The translations under genes were made by a program, and so were the position numbers. A stretch of 13,286 nucleotides of DNA from Candidatus Omnitrophota bacterium. GTDB lineage: Bacteria; Omnitrophota; Gorgyraeia; Tantalellales; Tantalellaceae. The notes beneath the pieces were generated by a model. It did no database searches, was not told the origin of the DNA, and saw nothing but the letters and a program-made list of their open reading frames with translations. Of this stretch, positions 1 to 7,851 are shown in pieces. Position 1 is the stretch's first letter, and every line of letters begins with the position of its first letter. The stretch lies in the NCBI GenBank assembly GCA_030631915.1, contig DAOVKF010000031.1:1-13286 (forward strand), in the 5' to 3' direction.

Positions 1-555
1 ACCCCTTTTGTGGCGGATGACTTTTTTTGTGCGGATGGCAGCCCGATAATTGATATCCACTGGTGGGGTTCTTTTATTGATGATAACCCATCTCCAGTAG
101 GCTTCCAGATCAACTTCTGGACCGATATTCCTGCCGGCCAGGACCTCCTTTACAGCCATCCAGGCACCGTGCTCCATACATATAATTTTGATCCGTTCGC
201 GGGGTATGAGGATGGCTATCAGAATAGGACCGGGCATATTGGTTACAGGTATGACGTAGATATCAGTTACGATCCTTTTATTCAGGAAGCGGGTAATATT
301 TACTGGATATCCATTGCATCGGCGGATAACGACTCCTGGGGCTGGAAGACTTCAATAGACCACTGGAATGATGACGCGGCTCAATGGACAGCTGTCAATG
401 GATGGCAGGAACTGTTGGACCCTGTTACGGGCGAAAGCGTGGATATGGCCTTTGAGCTGACAACCCCTGAACCTGTAAGCTCCGCGCTGTTTTTAGCGGG
501 CAGCGTGACAATCGTGTATTTCCGGAGAAAAAGACGCGGAGCGATCAGCGGTTAG
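1..555 (+). CDS. PEP-CTERM surface protein with DUF7901-like ectodomain (5' partial)
   Basis: The reading frame is open to the left edge, so the true start is outside the window; the GTG at 10 is only the first possible start inside it. The C-terminus is a textbook PEP-CTERM sorting signal: TTPEPVS, a hydrophobic stretch of about 15 residues, then the arginine-rich RRKRR and a short GAISG tail. Such proteins are exported by Sec and processed or anchored by an exosortase. The rest is rich in Trp, Asp and Tyr, with segments DDFFCADGSPI, TDIPAG, YWISIAS and WGWKTS..HWNDDA. I recall these from the DUF7901 family common in Planctomycetes and related phyla. It is the only plus-strand gene in the left 12 kb and converges on the DUF6873 gene with 46 bp between stops. 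No function beyond surface exposure can be assigned. The sorting signal is certain; the domain name rests on memory of the family. Confidence 0.85.
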   Translation, partial: TPFVADDFFCADGSPIIDIHWWGSFIDDNPSPVGFQINFWTDIPAGQDLLYSHPGTVLHTYNFDPFAGYEDGYQNRTGHIGYRYDVDISYDPFIQEAGNIYWISIASADNDSWGWKTSIDHWNDDAAQWTAVNGWQELLDPVTGESVDMAFELTTPEPVSSALFLAGSVTIVYFRRKRRGAISG

Positions 556-601
556 AGCGGCAGGGACGGCAGACCAACAAGACTATACCGTTTTTACGGC
601 C

Positions 602-1333
602 TCAGTGGACCCTTTTCAAGATCATAAGGCCGCCGGCGTCATAAAGAGTTAAACCCGGCAGGCTGATCAGGTTCACGCCCTGTTCCTCAAAGAAACCTTT
701 TATTCGAACGGCGTCCGGATGATGCGCAATGTCCCCGAGCAATACAACGGAATCCCCGGGCAGCCTGCACCCTGCCCCGCCTATAAAACCATGCCGCTCA
801 CCGGGAAGCGAAATATGGCCGGGCGCGATAAGAAGGACCTCTATGCCCAGTTCCACGGCGGCCCGGGCTATCCCACGGTCAGAAGTCATAAGAGCCCGGT
901 CATTCAGGAGGAGAACCGAACACCTCGTATATCCCTGCGCGACATGGATCGTCCTTAATCCCGTCTCACGGGCTTTTTTCAATATGGCAGGGTCTGTGCA
1001 CCGCAGATCATGGAAGACCATCCTGCCGACACGGACAGCATTATACCGGGCGGTCTCTGGATAAGCGGACCCGGGATCAGACTCCCCTTTTATCAGGTCC
1101 ATGCCGTTCTTTTTCAATCCCTGGAGCAGGTCCTCCGGCACTGCGGGCGCGTGTATCAGGATATTGTGATCAAGCTGAAAAAAATAGATGTCGGGATGGG
1201 ATGAAACAGAAGAATATACTTTGCTGTCAACAGGCGCGTTCAAAGAATACCACGCATCACATGATATCTTTCCGCTCAAAGCCTCTATGTATTCATAAGG
1301 CAATCTATGATCGTGGATGACCAGCATGTTCAA
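602..1333 (-). CDS. DUF6873 (GME-fold-like) protein
   Basis: This is a soluble protein of about 241-243 residues with no signal peptide or membrane segment. Its sequence pattern matches what I recall of the DUF6873 family, which is assigned to the guanidinium-modifying-enzyme (GME) fold: HVAQGYTRCS, ITSD-like TSDRGI, VLLIAPGHI.LPG, HGFIGGA, GD...HHPDA and a final D.GGL. The function of the family is unknown. By analogy with arginine deiminase-like enzymes it might modify a guanidinium group, but that is inference. The invariant-looking Cys of QGYTRCS and the His of GDIAHH are the candidate active residues. The gene begins with TTG at 1333, whose last two bases plus the next A form the TGA stop of the upstream radical SAM gene. 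A second start, ATG at 1327, is equally possible, since neither has a clear Shine-Dalgarno site. The overlap implies translational coupling to the radical SAM enzyme. It is the last gene of the antiporter operon. Confidence 0.75.
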   Translation of the reverse strand: MNMLVIHDHRLPYEYIEALSGKISCDAWYSLNAPVDSKVYSSVSSHPDIYFFQLDHNILIHAPAVPEDLLQGLKKNGMDLIKGESDPGSAYPETARYNAVRVGRMVFHDLRCTDPAILKKARETGLRTIHVAQGYTRCSVLLLNDRALMTSDRGIARAAVELGIEVLLIAPGHISLPGERHGFIGGAGCRLPGDSVVLLGDIAHHPDAVRIKGFFEEQGVNLISLPGLTLYDAGGLMILKRVH

Positions 1334-2412
1334 GGCGACAACAGTTCCGGTATGGTCTGTTCGGCGGCCTGTTTTCTGTCCAGGGTAAAAACCCTTTCAC
1401 GCTCTCCCTGTCTTTCCGTCACCCTCAGGCAGCCCCGCGGAACTTCAATGTCTCTTGTTAAAGCCGCTTTTCCCGGACCGGATATTTTGTGCAACAACAC
1501 TGAATTTTTTCCCTGAAAACCGAAAAGCGCGGCTTCATCACCGGGATTAAATAACACAGCCGTAATGCCGGTATTCGGGAGAAGCCTCTCGAGCATGACC
1601 GCGAAAATACGGCTTTCGACCTTCTGCCTTAAGGACGGATGAAAAGGGCCGGCCAGATAATCACTCCCGTTCAACAATCCTTCGGAAGGATGCAGGCCGC
1701 ACCGGATGACTTTGACATTGTGCGCCTCAAAATACAGGATAAGCCGCATACAGCGCTCAACAGCATCTTCTTCCTTCAACGGCTCATATCGCTTTGCCGT
1801 CCACCATTCAGCCAATTCCGTGCCTTTTATCACAATGAGAGGATATATCCTTATCTGGCTCGCGCCAAGCTCCCTGGCCCGCCTGGCCGTATAATATTCG
1901 TGCTCCGGCCGGCTGGAAGGCAGGCCTACCATTATCTGATGCCCGAGCATAAACCCCTCCTTTAATATCATACGCGAGGCTCTTTCCACATCCAGCGCCG
2001 TATACCCCCTTCGCGACACTGACAACACCCTGTCTGACATGGACTGGACTCCGAGTTCAACGCATACTACCCCGTACCTCCTGAGCAGCTCTAATCCGCC
2101 CTTATCAATGAAATCCGGGCGGGTTGACAATCTTATCCCCCTGACCCTGCCTTCGGCGATAAACGGATATGCGGCCCGCAAAAATCCTTCCTGGGCCTCT
2201 GCCGCAAGCCCGGTAAATGTGCCTCCGAAAAAACCGACTTCAATATTCACGCCGTTTGAAGGTATGGTGGAAAGATAGCGTTCTATGGTGTCGGCGTCCT
2301 CTTCCGGATGTATGTTCCGCTGACCTGTTATCCTGTTCTGATCACAGAAAATACATTGATGCGGACATCCTTTGTGAAGTATAAAAAATGGAATGACGTA
2401 ATTTCTCTTCAT
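1330..2412 (-). CDS. Elp3-like radical SAM protein (no acetyltransferase domain)
   Basis: This 360-residue protein opens with the radical SAM cluster motif C16-x3-C20-x2-C23 in the context KGCPHQCIFCDQ. A GGTFTG segment follows at about residue 63 for SAM binding, then ISTRPDFI-like (LSTRPDFID) and ELGVQSMSD segments typical of the Elp3/MiaB-type radical SAM core. It resembles the stand-alone Elp3-like proteins of Firmicutes and other anaerobes, which start with a similar 'IPIFVPHxGCPHxCVFC' segment. Unlike true Elp3 it is short and lacks the C-terminal GNAT acetyltransferase domain, so a wobble-uridine carboxymethylation role cannot be assumed; the substrate is unknown. It starts at ATG 2412, 51 bp after the J-protein stop, without an obvious Shine-Dalgarno site. 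Its TGA stop overlaps the start of the DUF6873 gene. Family membership is firm; the reaction is not known. Confidence 0.9.
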   Translation of the reverse strand: MKRNYVIPFFILHKGCPHQCIFCDQNRITGQRNIHPEEDADTIERYLSTIPSNGVNIEVGFFGGTFTGLAAEAQEGFLRAAYPFIAEGRVRGIRLSTRPDFIDKGGLELLRRYGVVCVELGVQSMSDRVLSVSRRGYTALDVERASRMILKEGFMLGHQIMVGLPSSRPEHEYYTARRARELGASQIRIYPLIVIKGTELAEWWTAKRYEPLKEEDAVERCMRLILYFEAHNVKVIRCGLHPSEGLLNGSDYLAGPFHPSLRQKVESRIFAVMLERLLPNTGITAVLFNPGDEAALFGFQGKNSVLLHKISGPGKAALTRDIEVPRGCLRVTERQGERERVFTLDRKQAAEQTIPELLSP

Positions 2413-2463
2413 AACCGGCAGAGATAGCGACCAGCGGGAGGCCGATACTGCGAGACGGGTAAG

Positions 2464-3114
2464 CTATTTCTCTATGTTTATCGTCAGGATCAGGTCCCCT
2501 CTCTTCCTGCAACACGGACATCTCTCACCCTGTCCCTTTAACCTCATCTTCTGGCCGTTCCCGGTGCCGGCCGGTATCCTGAGCTTTATACTTTTCGCGC
2601 CCGAGAGATTGAACCTGGCCTCTCCCCCTTTCCTGGCGAGATCGCGGGGCACGGGAAGCGCTGCTTTTATATCCGTGTTTACCTCCGCGTATTCCCCGCG
2701 TGCGGGCTGGCCCCCCGTCGAATAGCGGAAAGTATATCCTCCTTTTCCGGCGCCATTCCCCATCCCGGAGAATACATCCCCAAAGATATCGCTGAACATG
2801 GATCCGGATGAGAAGCCCCTGCGTTTGCCTGAAAAATGCCGGGAAAAGTCCGAAAAATCAAACCCCTGATCTGATGAAAAATCACCGGTGAACGCTCCCA
2901 TCCTGCGCAGGTTATCGTATTCCCCGCGCCTTTTGTCGTCCCCCAGCGTATAGTAGGCTTCTGATATGTTCTTGAAATTTTCCTCAGCCTTTGCGTCCCC
3001 GGGATTCTTGTCAGGGTGATATTTCAACGCGAGTTTACGGTAAGCCTTCTTTATCTCACCGATACCCGCGTCTTCCTTTACCCCCAGTATTTTGTAATAA
3101 TCCCTGGCAGCCAT
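2464..3114 (-). CDS. J-domain (DnaJ/CbpA-like) co-chaperone with a single C-terminal domain
   Basis: Residues 1-68 form a canonical J domain (RDYYKILGV, HPD at about 33-35, KAEENFKNISEAYYTLGD), which stimulates Hsp70/DnaK ATPase. A Gly/Phe/Ser-rich linker follows to about residue 130. There is then one substrate-binding domain of the CTD-I type (VNTDIKAALP, KSIKLRIPAGTGNGQKMRLKGQG), ending after GDLILTINIEK. At 216 residues it lacks CTD-II and the dimerisation tail, against about 300 in CbpA and 370 in DnaJ. It also lacks the CxxCxGxG zinc domain. In the loop where type II J proteins have a Gly/Pro-rich segment it carries C199, C201 and C202 (CPCC), which is odd. I start it at ATG 3114 (MAARDYY), the normal J-domain beginning. 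A TTG at 3120 overlapping the upstream TGA would add two residues. It probably belongs to the antiporter operon. Confidence 0.9.
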   Translation of the reverse strand: MAARDYYKILGVKEDAGIGEIKKAYRKLALKYHPDKNPGDAKAEENFKNISEAYYTLGDDKRRGEYDNLRRMGAFTGDFSSDQGFDFSDFSRHFSGKRRGFSSGSMFSDIFGDVFSGMGNGAGKGGYTFRYSTGGQPARGEYAEVNTDIKAALPVPRDLARKGGEARFNLSGAKSIKLRIPAGTGNGQKMRLKGQGERCPCCRKRGDLILTINIEK

Positions 3115-3116
3115 TG

Positions 3117-3692
3117 TCAACGCCTGCGCCCGTGTGTCTTACTGAAACATTCACGCATAAAGACCTTGACCAGCCTCTCTTCAGCCATAGACACACTCTC
3201 CGATTCGGGTATTTTTTTGTCCGTGATCGTCGCCTTTAGCTTTTTTCTCCACAACGTCCTGCCGCGCCCCGGATCCGTCACTGTAAAAACCGCCTGCAGA
3301 CGGGTGTAATTTTCGCGTATCATGGCATCCATTAATATGGGCCCGATACCGGTTATCATGTCGATCGGATCATCCTCCGTCCACAAGAATTCGGTAATGT
3401 CGCAACTTACGGCTATATCGGCTTCTTCCATGTCCGGAACCGGTTCAAAATTTATGGTCATCCGCGTGACAAGCGCGTTTTCCAGCATACCCCTGAGAGC
3501 TTCAAGGTCGCCCATGTTAAGGCCGCCGGTCGAATCCGTTACATCGGAAACATGGATCTTCACAACCTCTTTTTTGCTGAATCGCTCATAAAGATTAGCG
3601 TATTCCCGGCATTCAGCCCTGTCCGCCAAAAAATGAACCGGAACAATACCGAGCGCAAATATCACTATCAACGTCCTCGTCATATTCTTCAC
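3117..3692 (-). CDS. Secreted/periplasmic protein of unknown function
   Basis: I do not recognise this 191-residue protein with certainty. It begins with a basic n-region (MKNMTR) and a hydrophobic core (TLIVIFALGIVPVHFLA), a good Sec signal peptide with cleavage likely near residues 23-28. The cysteine at 'RAEC' does not fit a lipobox. The mature part alternates beta-like segments (VVKIHVSDVTD, NFEPVPDMEEADIAVSCDITEF, RLQAVFTVTD..RGRTLWRKKLKATI). That recalls small envelope proteins of the LptE, DUF4136 or GNA1162 type, but this is only a shape resemblance. The GTG start at 3692 is supported by a strong AGGAGG eight bases upstream, immediately after the antiporter stop. An ATG at 3683 is the alternative. 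It is sandwiched between the antiporter (15 bp away) and the J protein (a 4-bp overlap if the latter uses its TTG), so it is co-transcribed with both. Confidence 0.75.
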   Translation of the reverse strand: MKNMTRTLIVIFALGIVPVHFLADRAECREYANLYERFSKKEVVKIHVSDVTDSTGGLNMGDLEALRGMLENALVTRMTINFEPVPDMEEADIAVSCDITEFLWTEDDPIDMITGIGPILMDAMIRENYTRLQAVFTVTDPGRGRTLWRKKLKATITDKKIPESESVSMAEERLVKVFMRECFSKTHGRRR

Positions 3693-3700
3693 TGATACCC

Positions 3701-3706
3701 CCTCCT
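3701..3706 (-). promoter_or_regulatory. Ribosome binding site of the secreted-protein gene
   Basis: A perfect AGGAGG reads on the minus strand inside GAGGAGGGGG, eight bases before the GTG at 3692. It lies just downstream of the antiporter TAA stop. It decides in favour of the GTG start over the in-frame ATG at 3683. Confidence 0.7.
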
Positions 3707-3707
3707 C

Positions 3708-5351
3708 TTATGCCTCAAGCTCCTGCTGGCGCAGAAGCACTTCCTTGTCCATGCGATCCATGAGTTTGCGGTATTCCACCTGGCCCACCACCCTCTGCGA
3801 TCCTTCGCTGTCTAAAACCGGCAGATAATCCACCTTCCGGGACTTGAATATCTCAATGGCGGTCTGCAGCTTCTGGTCCGCGTATGCGACGGCGGTCGTT
3901 TCCCTTAAAATATCCCCGGCCAGGATCAGCTGGTCCATCTGTTCTTCATAAAACGTATCGCGTATCTCCCCCAGCGACGTCACGCCGGCAAATTTGCCAT
4001 CCATTCCGACAATGGGAAAAGTATACCCGGCGCTCCCTTTCATTATATTCAGTATCTGGCGGAGGTTGTTGTTCGCCTTGATGAGGATAACGTCTTCATC
4101 CATTACGTCCCGCACCCTGTATGTCCCGATTATATCCTCCTCCGTAACGTTCCTGTTCAGTTCATCCGCTTTTTTTATGCCGTATTTGATCATGGGCGGG
4201 GCCAGAAACTGCAGCAGAAAAGTGGTCGCGGTGATAATGTTGATTATCAGAAGCCCCTCCTTCTCATATCCCATGCCGCTGAAAGTATTATATGCCGCTA
4301 TCGCCAGCCCGACCGCGATACCCGCCTGGTCAAAAAGACAGAAACCGAGATATTTCGTCACGGTCTCTTTGGCCTTTGACAGCCTGCCACCGATATACGC
4401 ACCTGTCATTTTTCCGGCGCTCCTGCTCGCGATGTAGGCAAGGGCCAGAAAAGGCACACCCCCTCTAAGCAGTATCCTCGCGTCCAAACGCGCCCCGACC
4501 AGGACAAAAAACAATATATAGATCGGCGGGCTGAATTTTTTAATGACATTGAACATCTCACGGTTGTCCGAAGACTGTAAATTGGATACCATGGCGCCCA
4601 GGACCATTGACGCAAAAATAAAGTCCACCTTAAAAAATATCGAAAGCCCCACAACAAAGAGTATCGTGCCCAGCGTAAACGGCAGGAACCGCTCGGCATC
4701 CGTCGCGCGTATGACCATCCCGTGCAGAACGAACGCGGCAGTAAGGCCGATCACTATCGCTCCTCCTATGCCAAGCAGGGGAGCGCCCAGCACGCTGAGC
4801 AGGGAAATATTCTCATGCGCCATAAAAGACCTGGCAAAAGCGCTCGCCAATCCATATATTATCAGCGCAAGCCCGTCATCAAGAGCCACAATGGAAAGGG
4901 TCGTCATGGTAAGAGGGCCCCTCGCCTTGTATTCCCCTAAAACACTGTAAGTAGCGGCAGGGGCTGTAGCCGACGCCAGAGCGCCCAGTATGAGTCCCAT
5001 ATAGAGCTCTTTTGTGAAAAATGTCACAACGGCCGCGACACCCAGGAAAGTCAATACCGTCTCGCAGAAAAGGATCGTATAAATGGATCTGCTATACCGC
5101 CTGAAGCGTTCAAAATTAAGCTCAGAACCTATCATGAAACCTATTATCCCCAGGGAAAGATTTATTATGGGAACAAAGGAATTCAGCACAGGACCGCTTA
5201 ATATGCCATGCAGGGACTCCCCGAGCAGGATCCCTATTATGATATATCCCATGATGGCCGGCATCCTTAATTTCTGAAAGATCCTTCCTCCAGCCGCCCC
5301 CAGCAGGATAACAATGCCTACAACCAGCAGAACATTCATGTTCCCGCTCAT
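3708..5351 (-). CDS. CPA2-family cation:proton antiporter with C-terminal CBS pair
   Basis: This 547-residue inner-membrane protein is the KefB/NapA-like type of monovalent cation:proton antiporter (Na+/H+ exchanger domain, about residues 8-390). It has repeated hydrophobic helices, the family-typical RMPAIMGYIIIGILLG near residues 29-43, the unwound-helix region ASATAPAATYS (127-136) and the ion-binding pair D158-D159 in IVALDDGLAL. The paired aspartates are characteristic of electrogenic members. Residues about 411-530 form two CBS motifs (RVRDVMDEDV...FPIVGMDGKFAGVTSLGEI and TAVAYADQKLQTA...DYLPVLDSEGSQRVVGQVEYRKL). These probably sense an adenine nucleotide and gate transport. No TrkA-N (RCK) domain is present, so the CBS pair replaces it. 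It starts at ATG 5351, with GAGG 11 bases upstream, 48 bp after the Lon-like gene. It is probably the first gene of a five-gene unit or read through from the Lon gene. The exact cation (Na+ or K+) cannot be read from the sequence. Confidence 0.93.
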   Translation of the reverse strand: MSGNMNVLLVVGIVILLGAAGGRIFQKLRMPAIMGYIIIGILLGESLHGILSGPVLNSFVPIINLSLGIIGFMIGSELNFERFRRYSRSIYTILFCETVLTFLGVAAVVTFFTKELYMGLILGALASATAPAATYSVLGEYKARGPLTMTTLSIVALDDGLALIIYGLASAFARSFMAHENISLLSVLGAPLLGIGGAIVIGLTAAFVLHGMVIRATDAERFLPFTLGTILFVVGLSIFFKVDFIFASMVLGAMVSNLQSSDNREMFNVIKKFSPPIYILFFVLVGARLDARILLRGGVPFLALAYIASRSAGKMTGAYIGGRLSKAKETVTKYLGFCLFDQAGIAVGLAIAAYNTFSGMGYEKEGLLIINIITATTFLLQFLAPPMIKYGIKKADELNRNVTEEDIIGTYRVRDVMDEDVILIKANNNLRQILNIMKGSAGYTFPIVGMDGKFAGVTSLGEIRDTFYEEQMDQLILAGDILRETTAVAYADQKLQTAIEIFKSRKVDYLPVLDSEGSQRVVGQVEYRKLMDRMDKEVLLRQQELEA

Positions 5352-5399
5352 ATCCGCTTATACCTCAATTCAACCCCTGTTCCTCCCGGGCTCCCGGCT

Positions 5400-7823
5400 C
5401 TACTTCCTTCTGGCCTTTTTGCCTTTTGAACCCGGCTTCTTTGTTTCGGATAATCTTTCCGAATATTCGCGCAATTTTTTGTTTACAAGATAATTCACCG
5501 TACCCGGGGGATACTTCCCGTTCTTCCCCCTGATCCCGGCCTTCTTGCCGGTCAGGATCTCGATCCCTTCTTCGATCGTTGAGACCATCCATATATGGAA
5601 CCTGCCGTCTTTAACGGCCTCTATTACCTCTTCCTTCAGCATAAGATGCCTCACGTTGAGCGCGGGCATCATCACACCCTGCCTGCCTGTAAGCCCTTTT
5701 GTCTTGCAGACACGATAAAACCCTTCGATCTTCTCATTTATCCCTCCCACGGGCTGGACCTTGCCGTGCTGGTTCATGGACCCCGTCACTGCTATGGACT
5801 GTTTAAGCGGGATCCCCGAAAGAGCGGACAGGAGACAATACGCCTCCGTACTGGAAGCGGAATCACCATCTACACCTTCGTATGACTGCTCAAAACAGAT
5901 ACTCGCGCTCAGGCTTAAGGGACGCTCCTGCCCGAACTTTCCCCCCAAATATCCGCCAAGGATCATCATCCCTTTTGAATGTATCTTCCCCCCCATCTTT
6001 ACCTGTCGTTCGATGTCAACCACTCCCTTTTTCCCCATAAAAGTACGCGCGGTGATCCGTGAAGGTTTGCCGAACATGTATTCCCCCATATCATATACCG
6101 CAAGACCGTTGATCTGCCCGGTCTCGGTCCCGTCCGCGTCTATCATCAGCACATTTTTCTCTATTAATTCGGCGATCTTCCCCTCTATAAGGTTTGAGCG
6201 GTATACCTTCTCTTCAATGGCCTTCCTTATATGCTTCACCCGCACATACTGCGCATGGTCCTTACCGGCCCAGTAATTAGCTTCTCTGAGAATATCAGCG
6301 ATATACACAAAACGGGCGCTGAGTTTATCCTTATCGTCCGCGACCCGCGAACCATATTCCACTATCCTTGCCACGGCCTTTCGGTCGAAATGACGGAGGC
6401 CCTCGCTGTCACATCTGACTTTGATGAACGCGGCGTACTTTTTTATTTTTTCGGGATCCTTGCTCATCTCTGTATCAAAATCGGCCTTGACCTTGAACAT
6501 CTTCCGGAAATTCTCGTCAAATCTGTAAAGAAGCTGATGGAGCCACAGCGGACCGACCATGATGATCTTGATATCGCAGGGGATCGGCTCCGGTTTAAGG
6601 CTTGTCGTGCTGATAAGGCGAAACTGCTCGTTTATGTCTTCCACTTTTATCTGACGATTACGTATAACTCTTTTCAGCGCTTCCCACGCCATGAACGCGC
6701 TTAAGACATCCATGGCCTGCAATATCAAATAACCGCCATTCGCCTTATGCAGGGCTCCCGGGGCTATCATAGTGAAATCCGTGGTCATGGAGCCGAAATG
6801 CGCGACATACTCTATCCTTCCCAGCAGATTATAATAGGTCGGGTTCGGCTCTATGATGACAGGGGCTCCTTCGGAATGGCTGTGATCAATAAGCAGGTTT
6901 ACCTCATATTTTTTGAAAGCGTTCTCTTTTACCGCCCCTTTTACCCCCAGAAGCGGCACTACCCCGGTTTCCTCCTCTTCCTTAAAGATATCGATATTCG
7001 TTAATATATTTTCCTGCACCCGGTTAAGATGCCGGATTATATCCTCGGATTCATTGTACCTGGCCCTGAGCTCGTCGATCATATGCCTGACCGAAAACAG
7101 GGCGATCTCTTTCTCGAGATCCTTGATCCGGTTCTTGGCCTCCTTTTCCAACGCCCGAACTTCGCTTAAGACCTGCTCGATCTTCACATGAAGCTTGCTT
7201 TTTGTTTTCTCGATCTTCTTCTTCTCCGCACTGGACAGCCGCTCGTATGCTTCCGCCTCCATCGGCTTGTCGCCTATACGCGACACAAGGATCACACCGG
7301 TCGCTGTCTGTTTCAACACGAAGCCCTGCTTGAACGCCCTGTCTTCGATCTCCTGCAGGCTGGTTTCTCTTTTCTGCTTGTATTCCCCCAAAAGATCGTG
7401 TTTCCTTTTCTCGTAATCCTCGCTCACAAAAGCTTTGGGGATCTCGGCCCTCAGATCGTCGACCATTTCTTCCATGTCTTTTTTGAAGACCCTGCCCATG
7501 CCTGCCGGGAGGGTTATGGCTGCCGGCTCGTCTTCATGGATAAAATTGTAAACGTAGATCCAGTCACCCGGGGTCTTTTCCTGCGCGGCAAGTTGATATA
7601 CCGCCTTCTTTACCTGTGTATTCCGCCCTGTGCCGGCGGAGCCGCATACAAATATATTGTATCCATCCGACTTCACATTGAGACCGAAGTCTATCGAGCC
7701 AACGCCTCTTTCCTGATGCACCGGCTCGTACTCAAAGATATAATCCTCGGTAGTCTTGAAAGGGAAAACGGAAGGATCACACACTTTTCTCAATTCTTCC
7801 GGCTTCAATTTTCTGCTGCCCAT
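5400..7823 (-). CDS. Lon-family ATP-dependent protease (LonB/LonC-like, AAA_32 type)
   Basis: This is an 807-residue cytoplasmic serine protease of the COG1067 Lon-like type. The order is an N-terminal EELRKVCDPSVFPF lead-in, a P-loop GSAGTGRN at about residues 61-68, and a long charged coiled coil (about 135-280: KRKHDLLGEYKQKRE, AEKKKIEKTKSK, RALEKEAKN). The second AAA half follows (RIEYVAHFGSMTTDFTMI, HKANGGYLIL), then the lid helices and the Lon proteolytic domain. The catalytic dyad is S655 in DGDSASS and K698 in GGINEKIEGF; they are 43 residues apart, the same spacing as in E. coli Lon. The tail is strongly basic (KKPGSKGKKARRK). It lacks the LAN substrate-binding domain of classical Lon. 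ATG 7847 is open, but GGGGAGGAGG lies between it and ATG 7823 at perfect spacing, so the protein starts MGSRKLKPEE. The DUF3096-like gene precedes it by 28 bp, in the same operon. Confidence 0.93.
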   Translation of the reverse strand: MGSRKLKPEELRKVCDPSVFPFKTTEDYIFEYEPVHQERGVGSIDFGLNVKSDGYNIFVCGSAGTGRNTQVKKAVYQLAAQEKTPGDWIYVYNFIHEDEPAAITLPAGMGRVFKKDMEEMVDDLRAEIPKAFVSEDYEKRKHDLLGEYKQKRETSLQEIEDRAFKQGFVLKQTATGVILVSRIGDKPMEAEAYERLSSAEKKKIEKTKSKLHVKIEQVLSEVRALEKEAKNRIKDLEKEIALFSVRHMIDELRARYNESEDIIRHLNRVQENILTNIDIFKEEEETGVVPLLGVKGAVKENAFKKYEVNLLIDHSHSEGAPVIIEPNPTYYNLLGRIEYVAHFGSMTTDFTMIAPGALHKANGGYLILQAMDVLSAFMAWEALKRVIRNRQIKVEDINEQFRLISTTSLKPEPIPCDIKIIMVGPLWLHQLLYRFDENFRKMFKVKADFDTEMSKDPEKIKKYAAFIKVRCDSEGLRHFDRKAVARIVEYGSRVADDKDKLSARFVYIADILREANYWAGKDHAQYVRVKHIRKAIEEKVYRSNLIEGKIAELIEKNVLMIDADGTETGQINGLAVYDMGEYMFGKPSRITARTFMGKKGVVDIERQVKMGGKIHSKGMMILGGYLGGKFGQERPLSLSASICFEQSYEGVDGDSASSTEAYCLLSALSGIPLKQSIAVTGSMNQHGKVQPVGGINEKIEGFYRVCKTKGLTGRQGVMMPALNVRHLMLKEEVIEAVKDGRFHIWMVSTIEEGIEILTGKKAGIRGKNGKYPPGTVNYLVNKKLREYSERLSETKKPGSKGKKARRK

Positions 7824-7829
7824 ATTTTG

Positions 7830-7839
7830 CCTCCTCCCC
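7830..7839 (-). promoter_or_regulatory. Ribosome binding site of the Lon-like gene (decides the start)
   Basis: GGGGAGGAGG on the minus strand ends six bases before ATG 7823. The longer reading frame would place this sequence inside the coding region as codons 4-6 (Gly-Arg-Arg), which is implausible. The start is therefore set at 7823. Confidence 0.85.
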
Positions 7840-7851
7840 TTTTGCATATAT

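Noticed and set aside
588..599. CCGT-TTTT-ACGG hairpin between the convergent PEP-CTERM and DUF6873 genes
   Set aside because: The stem has only four base pairs and no following T-run in either direction; not enough for a terminator call.
5382..5399. CCGG-GAGC-CCGG repeat between the Lon-like gene and the antiporter
   Set aside because: The stem is four base pairs around a four-base loop without a T-run; too weak to call a terminator, so read-through into the antiporter gene remains possible.
5365..5592. Minus-strand frame of 75 codons rich in Arg, Glu and Gly at the end of the Lon-like gene
   Set aside because: It is an alternative reading of the Lon-like basic tail and the following spacer; the composition comes from the overlapped gene.
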